DNA from: Actinomycetota bacterium
Lineage (GTDB): Bacteria; Actinomycetota; Acidimicrobiia; Acidimicrobiales; Ilumatobacteraceae
DNA length: 18,844 nucleotides
Reading direction: 5' to 3'
Assembly: GCA_005801025.1 (NCBI GenBank)
Contig: SYDZ01000252.1
Span: 1 to 18,844 of the forward strand
A program made the position numbers and the translations under genes. The notes under the pieces were generated by a model. That model worked only from the letters and a program-made list of their open reading frames with translations, was not told the DNA's origin and searched no databases. The first letter of the stretch is position 1. Each line of letters starts with the position of its first letter. This document shows positions 13,944 to 18,844 of this stretch, one piece after another.

Positions 13944-14963
13944 CTACAGGAACAGTTCGGCGATCTGAACAGCGTTGAGCGCTGCACCCTTACGCAAGTT
14001 GTCATTGCTGACAAAGAACACCAAACCGCGACCATCCTCACGAGATAGATCCTGACGAATCCGTCCCACGAAACTTGGATCCTTACCCGCAGCAATAAGC
14101 GGAGTCGGCACATCCATCAACACAACTCCAGGAGCCGAAGACAACAACTCAGTTGCCCGCTGCACAGAAATCGGCCGATCAAACTCGGCGTTGATACTTA
14201 ATGAATGACCTGTATACACCGGCACGCGCACGCACGTCCCCGACACTCGCAAGTTTGGTATTGCTAAAATCTTGCGACTTTCATGACGCAACTTTTGTTC
14301 TTCATCAGTCTCAAAAGAATCATCGTCGGTGTACTTGCCTGCAAAGGGCAAGACATTGAAAGCAATCGGAGCAGAGAACTTAGTCGGCACTGGATATCTC
14401 ACGGCTTCGCCGTCGTAGGTCAGGTCGCGTGCCATCGCCACAACCTCGCGCGCTTGCTTATCAAGTTCATCCACTCCAGCGAGTCCACCACCCGACACTG
14501 CTTGATACGTACTCACAATGAGTCGATTGAGACCAGCTTCATCGTGCAGAACTTTCAGCACTGGCATGGCCGCCATCGTCGTGCAATTGGGATTCGCAAT
14601 AATCCTCTTCGGTGCGTTGTGAATTTCCTGCGGATTCACTTCGCTGACCACTAAAGGCACCTGTGGATCCATCCGCCACGCCGATGAGTTATCAATAACA
14701 GTCACCCGAGCAGCAGCAAAACGCGGTGCAAGTTCACGTGAAGATGTAGCACCCGATGAAAAAAGAGCGATGTCTAATCCAGTTGGATCAGCAGTGGATG
14801 CATCCTCAACCGTGATCTCTCCACCAGCCCATGGCAAGGTACTTCCTGCCGAACGTGCCGATGCAAAAAAACGAATGTCATCAATCGGGAATTTCCGCTC
14901 CGCCAATAGCGAACGCATCACACTTCCGACCTGACCGGTTGCTCCTACGACTCCAATACGCAT
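13944..14963 (-). CDS. asd: Aspartate-semialdehyde dehydrogenase
   Basis: Asd reduces aspartyl-4-phosphate to aspartate semialdehyde with NADPH, the second step toward lysine/diaminopimelate, threonine and methionine. The 339-residue protein has the nucleotide-binding GATGQVG (7-13), the catalytic Cys127 in NPNCTT, AVSGGG (155-160), and the general base His253 in TGHSLSI with the substrate-binding Arg246 before it. Length is standard. The ATG at 14963 is preferred; the frame also opens at a TTG three codons earlier. It lies 76 bases downstream of lysC on the same strand, the usual actinobacterial lysC-asd order. The gap holds no obvious strong terminator, so the two are probably one operon. 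Confidence 0.97.
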   Translation of the reverse strand: MRIGVVGATGQVGSVMRSLLAERKFPIDDIRFFASARSAGSTLPWAGGEITVEDASTADPTGLDIALFSSGATSSRELAPRFAAARVTVIDNSSAWRMDPQVPLVVSEVNPQEIHNAPKRIIANPNCTTMAAMPVLKVLHDEAGLNRLIVSTYQAVSGGGLAGVDELDKQAREVVAMARDLTYDGEAVRYPVPTKFSAPIAFNVLPFAGKYTDDDSFETDEEQKLRHESRKILAIPNLRVSGTCVRVPVYTGHSLSINAEFDRPISVQRATELLSSAPGVVLMDVPTPLIAAGKDPSFVGRIRQDLSREDGRGLVFFVSNDNLRKGAALNAVQIAELFL

Positions 14964-15039
14964 ACATCTCAATGATAACGGCGTAAGGCCACCACCTGAC
15001 GATTAATTGGCCGTCTTGTCACGATGCAAAGCCGAAAAC

Positions 15040-16290
15040 TTATTTGCGTTCAGGTAGTGGCGCGCTGTACGACTGCCCACTATCAAGCCCGAAAGCCGTA
15101 TGCAGTGAGCGAGCGGCCTTTTCGAGATCGGCGGTAACCACAACAACGGAAATACGAATCGTGGAAGTAGAAATCATCTCAATGTTCACATCACTGTCGG
15201 CGAGAACACGAAACATCTTGGCGGCGATACCCGGACTCGTCTTCATCCCAGCACCAACGAGTGAAATTTTGGCGATGGCATCATCTTGAGCAATGCCGGC
15301 GGCACCGATCTGTTTAGCCACTGACTCAACAATCCCAATTGCCACCTTCATATCTGCCTTGGGTACAGTGAAACTGATGTCGGTCGTCCCATCGGTAGAG
15401 GTGTTTTGCACAATCATGTCCACGTTGACATTGGCTTGCGCTAATGGTTCGAATAACGATGCCGAAATACCGGGTCGGTCGGGGACCTTGCGAACCGTGA
15501 CCTTGGCTTCACTGACATCTGTGACGACGCTCGAGATGATGGGATCTTCCATCGAGGGCTCCTGACTCGTGATCCATGTTCCAGGCTCCCATGTGAAACT
15601 GGAACGAACTTGGATCGGGACATTGTGGTTACGGGCAAACTCAACTGATCGCAGAGCCAAAACTTTGCTCCCTGCCCCAGCCATTTCCAGCATTTCTTCA
15701 AAGTTGATTGACTGTAATTTGCGCGCTTGCGGAACGATGCGCGGGTCCGCGCTAAAGACACCCGTGACATCGGTATAGATCTCGCAACTGTCGGCACCTA
15801 AGGCGGCAGCCAAGGCCACTGCGGTGGTGTCTGAACCACCACGACCCAGCGTGGTGATTTCTTTTTCAGTGCTCACGCCTTGAAAACCAGCCACGACACA
15901 GACCTTGCCTTGTGCCAAAGCTTCGCGCACGCGATCGCCTTTAATCTCCAAAATTTTTGCCTTGGTGTGCACAGTGTCCGTGATGATTCCCACCTGACTG
16001 CCCGTGAAACTAATGGCGTCAATGCCGACTCCAGCAAGTGCCATACACATCAGAGTCATCGAGATCCGCTCACCAGTGCTCAACAGCATGTCGAGTTCAC
16101 GTGAAGGCTGAACCCCTGAGACATCATTAGCCAGTTTGATGAGATTGTCTGTGGACTTGCCCATCGCTGAGACAACTACCACGACATCATTTCCATGGCG
16201 CTTGGTGAACGCCACATGTTCGGCTACAGCCCGAATACGATCCGGGTCAGCGACCGACGTGCCTCCGTATTTTTGAACAATGAGCGCCAC
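15040..16290 (-). CDS. lysC: Aspartate kinase (alpha subunit, with internal beta start)
   Basis: LysC phosphorylates aspartate, the first and feedback-controlled step of the aspartate pathway. The 416-residue chain begins VQKYGGTSVAD (Lys7 in the KYGGTS motif). The catalytic domain runs to about 240, with STGERISM and GRGGSDTTAVALA. Two ACT domains follow (about 265-335 and 345-410), which bind lysine/threonine in actinobacterial enzymes. It has the length of Corynebacterium LysC (421). The GTG at 16290 starts directly at the domain and has only a weak ribosome site. An internal ATG (15552) with AGGAG six bases upstream suggests a separately made beta subunit of 170 residues, as known for Corynebacterium and Bacillus enzymes. 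It lies upstream of asd and is divergent from the cyclophilin gene. Confidence 0.97.
   Translation of the reverse strand: MALIVQKYGGTSVADPDRIRAVAEHVAFTKRHGNDVVVVVSAMGKSTDNLIKLANDVSGVQPSRELDMLLSTGERISMTLMCMALAGVGIDAISFTGSQVGIITDTVHTKAKILEIKGDRVREALAQGKVCVVAGFQGVSTEKEITTLGRGGSDTTAVALAAALGADSCEIYTDVTGVFSADPRIVPQARKLQSINFEEMLEMAGAGSKVLALRSVEFARNHNVPIQVRSSFTWEPGTWITSQEPSMEDPIISSVVTDVSEAKVTVRKVPDRPGISASLFEPLAQANVNVDMIVQNTSTDGTTDISFTVPKADMKVAIGIVESVAKQIGAAGIAQDDAIAKISLVGAGMKTSPGIAAKMFRVLADSDVNIEMISTSTIRISVVVVTADLEKAARSLHTAFGLDSGQSYSAPLPERK
15550..15563 (-). promoter_or_regulatory. Internal translation start in lysC (beta subunit)
   Basis: On the minus strand AGGAG (15563-15559), six bases, then ATG (15552-15550) in the lysC frame at codon 247. 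The encoded start MEDPIISSVVTD-SEAKVTV aligns with the known beta-subunit start of Corynebacterium glutamicum aspartate kinase. The product would be 170 residues covering both ACT domains. The ribosome site is stronger than that of the full-length start. The motif is seen; use in vivo is inferred. Confidence 0.7.
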
Positions 16291-16390
16291 AACTCATTGA
16301 GGTTACCCGTCCGTCGCCCTCAGACAGTGTTGTTTTACCGCGTGGCAGCGGGCTAGGCGATTGAGATAGATCCCGCTAACCTTCATAGTC

Positions 16391-17242
16391 GTGGGAACAG
16401 CAAAACGTGAGCGTAAAAAGATGAATCGTCATATGGGCCGCGAGGCCGAAATGCGGGCTGTCAAACGCAAGAAAATGACCAAAAAAACGGTGCGCATCGT
16501 GCTTGTTGTGGCCGTGCTTGTAGCAGGGTTCTTCGCCATTGCTTTTTCCACTAAAGACGACGACTCTGCTCCAGCAACACCTGAGGCAGTAGATACCACA
16601 ACTCCCAGCGACACCTCAACACCAGTTGACACCACACCTGGCGAGACAACGGCTCCCGGCGAATTTGCCTATGGGACAACTGAGTGCGCCCCGCTTGAGG
16701 GTGCCACGACTCAGACTCAAGAGTTCGCCGACGCATTCGCACTGTGCATCGATCCAAGCAAAACTTACACAGCAACGGTGGTCACCAATATGGGTGAGTA
16801 CACCGCGATTCTTGACCCCGTGAAAGCCCCTGGCACCGTCAATAACTTTGTCAACTTGGCACGCCATCAGTACTTTGATGGCACCATTTGCCATCGCGCG
16901 ATTCCCGGTTTCATGGTTCAGTGCGGAGACCCGACGGCAACTGGTTCGGGTGGACCTGGATACACGTTCGCTGACGAATTGCCATCTGCCGGTGAGTACA
17001 AAATTGGCTCTTTAGCAATGGCTAACTCGGGACCCAACTCCAACGGCAGCCAATTCTTCGTGATCACTGGCTCTCAGGGTGTGGGGTTGGCTCCCGATTA
17101 CACCTTATTCGGCCAAGTCACCGACGGTCTCGACACGACGGTCGTGGCTCTTGATGCTGCTGGTAACCCTGACCCGGGTGCCAACGGCACACCACCGCTT
17201 CAAGAAATCAAGATTGAATCGATCAGAATCAGCGAAAGCTAA
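16391..17242 (+). CDS. Membrane-anchored cyclophilin-type peptidyl-prolyl isomerase
   Basis: A 283-residue protein with a basic cytoplasmic N-terminus (1-32), one membrane helix (about 33-52, IVLVVAVLVAGFFAIAF), a Thr/Pro/Asp linker (about 56-95) and an extracytoplasmic cyclophilin domain (about 122-281). Catalytic-site residues are visible: Arg169 and Phe174 in CHRAIPGFMVQ, then Met210-Ala-Asn-Ser and Gln221-Phe-Phe in NSNGSQFFVI. It catalyses cis-trans isomerisation of prolyl bonds and probably helps fold exported proteins. Cysteines at 99, 119, 168 and 178 could form disulfides outside the cell. GTG 16391 is the longest start; ATG 16421 is an alternative, and neither has a strong ribosome site. 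Its TAA overlaps the stop of the convergent oxidoreductase gene. Confidence 0.93.
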   Translation: MGTAKRERKKMNRHMGREAEMRAVKRKKMTKKTVRIVLVVAVLVAGFFAIAFSTKDDDSAPATPEAVDTTTPSDTSTPVDTTPGETTAPGEFAYGTTECAPLEGATTQTQEFADAFALCIDPSKTYTATVVTNMGEYTAILDPVKAPGTVNNFVNLARHQYFDGTICHRAIPGFMVQCGDPTATGSGGPGYTFADELPSAGEYKIGSLAMANSGPNSNGSQFFVITGSQGVGLAPDYTLFGQVTDGLDTTVVALDAAGNPDPGANGTPPLQEIKIESIRISES

Positions 17243-18327
17243 TCATTTCGATCAAGGTTGTATTCGCTGATCAGGACTGATCGCTGTTCGTCAATTGAGC
17301 GATGGGCCGCCGCCCCAATGACCACCGACCATAATCCGTCACGCACGCCAACCTCGGGTGGCCGCCCATCACGTACGGCTTCACAAAACTTCGCTACTTC
17401 AATGAAACTGGCTCCAAAGTGGAACCCAGCATGAGCGACACTTGCATCCATGGTGGCCAGATGCGGTGTGACAACTCGATCTGAGCGATGACCGACATAA
17501 ACCTGTCCATCTCCCGGTAGCGCTGTCTCAGCCTTGCCCAGCGAGCCCACAGCGACGATCTCTTGTTCATTGCGCCCCGCCTCGGCGAACATACATAAAT
17601 CCAAACTGGCGCGCACCCCGTTGGCGTAATCAACAATCACAAAAGCATTGTCAAGAATATCCGCACGTTGATTTTCGTAGATCTCGTCAAGATGATTGAC
17701 ATCTTGTCCCCCACTGGCATACACCCGCAAGGGTCGGGCTCCAATTGCCAGATTCATCAGATCAAAAAAATGACAGCACTTCTCAACGAGAGTCCCACCC
17801 GTATTGCGAGAGAAACGATTCCAGTTATCAACCTTGACTAAAAACGGGAATCGGTGTTCGCGAATTGCAAGCATTTTCAACTCACCAAGTTCTCCGGAAC
17901 GAATCACCTCTAAAAGTTTCGCTATGGGAGCCATGTAACGATATTCAAGACCAACCCATGTGATCGCCGAGCGATTCTCTGCCGCCACAACGATGTCCTG
18001 ACAGTCCCTAATGGACGTGCACATGGGTTTCTCGACTAAGACGGGAATCTCAGTCGCCAGTACATCACGCAGGACATCAACGTGGGTGAAATTAGGTGAA
18101 GCCACAATCACTGCATCAATCAGACCTGAGGCGAGCAGATCGCGATGATCGCCAAATATGCCCACATCGCAAGCACTCTCACCGAGATTCTTTTGAGCCC
18201 ACACCAACGACGTCTCGTAAGGGTCACTGACGGCGGTGATCCGAGCGCCATCTAAAGCCAGAACATTGCGAATATGCTCGCAACCCATCATCCCCGTACC
18301 AATGACACCGATACGTAGTTCCCTCAC
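17239..18327 (-). CDS. Gfo/Idh/MocA family oxidoreductase
   Basis: A 362-residue NAD(P)-dependent sugar or polyol dehydrogenase-like enzyme. The Rossmann motif GTGMMG (10-15) is followed by an acidic end of beta-2 (SDPYE). The conserved EKP (99-101, PVLVEKPMCTS) holds the family lysine. The substrate region has NTGGTLVEKCCHFFDLM (about 174-190), whose His and Asp are the usual catalytic pair. Length is standard. The substrate cannot be told: the family includes inositol 2-dehydrogenase, glucose-fructose oxidoreductase and others, and no sugar gene cluster is nearby. It starts at GTG 18327 with no clear ribosome site. It overlaps the cyclophilin gene tail to tail and lies 118 bases downstream of the fibronectin-repeat gene, separated from it by a terminator-like hairpin. 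Confidence 0.92.
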   Translation of the reverse strand: MRELRIGVIGTGMMGCEHIRNVLALDGARITAVSDPYETSLVWAQKNLGESACDVGIFGDHRDLLASGLIDAVIVASPNFTHVDVLRDVLATEIPVLVEKPMCTSIRDCQDIVVAAENRSAITWVGLEYRYMAPIAKLLEVIRSGELGELKMLAIREHRFPFLVKVDNWNRFSRNTGGTLVEKCCHFFDLMNLAIGARPLRVYASGGQDVNHLDEIYENQRADILDNAFVIVDYANGVRASLDLCMFAEAGRNEQEIVAVGSLGKAETALPGDGQVYVGHRSDRVVTPHLATMDASVAHAGFHFGASFIEVAKFCEAVRDGRPPEVGVRDGLWSVVIGAAAHRSIDEQRSVLISEYNLDRND

Positions 18328-18365
18328 GCCAGTGAACGCTACTCGTTACCCGCGTTGATCATCAG

Positions 18366-18412
18366 AACCAAAATGGGCTGGGCATCAAGCTTTCACTCGA
18401 CACCCAGCCCAT
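18366..18412 (-). terminator. Hairpin terminator after the fibronectin-repeat gene
   Basis: ATGGGCTGGG (18373-18382) and CCCAGCCCAT (18403-18412) are perfect 10-base arms around a 20-base loop. On the minus strand the hairpin follows the stop of the fibronectin-repeat gene by about 35 bases and runs into TTTTGGTT, a short T-rich tract. The plus strand has no T tract after it, so it most likely ends minus-strand transcription. The loop is long for a classic intrinsic terminator. Confidence 0.65.
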
Positions 18413-18445
18413 CGATAACTGGTTCAACTATGAGAATTCGTTAAC

Positions 18446-18844
18446 TCACTTAGCTTTAATGCTCTTTACTGCGCTCGCTGCTCCCTTACCAGCAGAGTTC
18501 ACGGCACGAATCTTGACTTGATACGTGGTGCCGTTAACCAGAGAAGCAGTGCTATCTGAGCGCTTGGTGATCACCAACGGAGTTGACGTGTCAGCAGGGC
18601 TGAACGCTTTCCACGTCGTACCATTATTCGTCGAGTACTCATAGTTCGTGATTGACGCACCACCATTAGACGACGGAGCCGTAAAAGCCACAGTCAACTT
18701 GCCTCTACTCGCAGTCACGGTACCAATCGTCGGCGCACCAGCAACGGTGACCGGTTTGCCAGACTGTGCTGCGCTCGCTGCTCCGCTACCAGCAGAGTTC
18801 ACGGCACGAATCTTGACTTGATACGTGGTGCCGTTAACCAGAGA
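18446..18844 (-). CDS. Fibronectin type III repeat protein, C-terminal part (continues past right edge)
   Basis: The frame is open to the right edge, so 132 C-terminal residues are visible. They hold one full fibronectin type III domain and the end of a preceding one. The phrase SLVNGTTYQVKIRAVNSAG occurs at visible residues 1-19 and again at 101-119, a period of exactly 100 residues. The domain between shows the usual pattern of APTIGTVTASRGKLTVAFTAP, then ITNYEYSTNNGTTW. Such repeats are typical of long secreted or surface proteins of actinobacteria, acting as spacers or adhesive modules. The N-terminus, any signal peptide and any catalytic domain lie outside the window. The gene ends in a basic tail (KSIKAK) with no sorting motif. 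A hairpin terminator follows. Confidence 0.9.
   Translation of the reverse strand, partial: SLVNGTTYQVKIRAVNSAGSGAASAAQSGKPVTVAGAPTIGTVTASRGKLTVAFTAPSSNGGASITNYEYSTNNGTTWKAFSPADTSTPLVITKRSDSTASLVNGTTYQVKIRAVNSAGKGAASAVKSIKAK
18469..18544. repeat. Near-identical 76-bp direct repeat, copy 1 (fibronectin domain end)
   Basis: This stretch recurs exactly 300 bases to the right with only two mismatches (at 18485 and 18486). It encodes the conserved end of a fibronectin type III domain. Identity at DNA level, including third codon positions, points to recent duplication or gene conversion. Confidence 0.9.
18769..18844. repeat. Near-identical 76-bp direct repeat, copy 2 (runs to window edge)
   Basis: Second copy of the unit at 18469-18544, offset by 300 bases (100 codons). 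It is cut by the window edge, so the full extent of identity cannot be seen. Confidence 0.9.

Noticed and set aside
14283..14654. A 123-codon plus-strand open frame opposite asd
   Set aside because: Antisense to the catalytic region of asd and without recognisable features.
16347..16377. Inverted repeat AGCGGG...CCCGCT upstream of the cyclophilin gene
   Set aside because: Only six paired bases with a 19-base loop and no T tract; too weak to call a terminator or operator.
16291..16390. Possible lysine riboswitch upstream of lysC
   Set aside because: The 100-base divergent gap is shorter than the usual lysine riboswitch and I see no matching helices.

Overview
The window looks like the chromosome of a medium-GC actinobacterium (G+C near one half by eye). 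It may be a member of Acidimicrobiia or a related aquatic lineage, but this is inferred from gene content and not from a marker gene. Pointers are a paired set of Get3/ArsA-like ATPases of the mycobacterial Rv3679-Rv3680 type, adjacent lysC-asd, a Crp-type regulator, a type VII-secretion-like FtsK/SpoIIIE ATPase, frequent GTG starts and very tight packing. No non-coding gap exceeds about 120 bases, and several neighbouring genes overlap by 1-4 bases.

Layout. 1-477: 3' end of a Crp/Fnr regulator. 481-4529 (minus): a two-gene unit of a large FHA/transmembrane/triple-ATPase protein resembling EssC/EccC, followed by a dienelactone-hydrolase-family enzyme. 4632-5438 (plus): a divergent sigma-70-like regulator with a perfect palindrome just before its start codon. 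5435-5890 (minus): FxsA membrane protein. 5962-8941 (plus): selA-selB, two core genes of selenocysteine insertion. 8954-10955 (minus): an NfeD-type membrane protein with a ClpP-like domain, then an AlkB-like dioxygenase. 10997-13498 (plus): two overlapping ArsA/Get3-family ATPases and an atypical stand-alone receiver protein. 13516-13590: tRNA-Pro(CGG). 13658-13936: a small MazG-like nucleotide pyrophosphohydrolase. 13944-16290 (minus): lysC-asd, the first two steps of the aspartate pathway, with an internal start in lysC that would give a separate regulatory subunit. 16391-17242 (plus): membrane-anchored cyclophilin. 17239-18327 (minus): Gfo/Idh/MocA oxidoreductase. 18446-18844 (minus): C-terminus of a fibronectin-type-III repeat protein that runs off the right edge, with a hairpin after its stop.

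Working together. LysC and Asd make aspartate semialdehyde for lysine, threonine, methionine and cell-wall diaminopimelate. SelA converts Ser-tRNA(Sec) to Sec-tRNA(Sec) and SelB carries it to the ribosome; selC and selD must lie elsewhere. The two ArsA-like ATPases probably form a heteromer. The least explained region is 481-5438: an EssC-like motor with no WXG100 substrate in view, packed against a hydrolase and a divergent sigma-like protein whose upstream DNA carries a strong operator-like palindrome. This is the best candidate here for an uncharacterised system.
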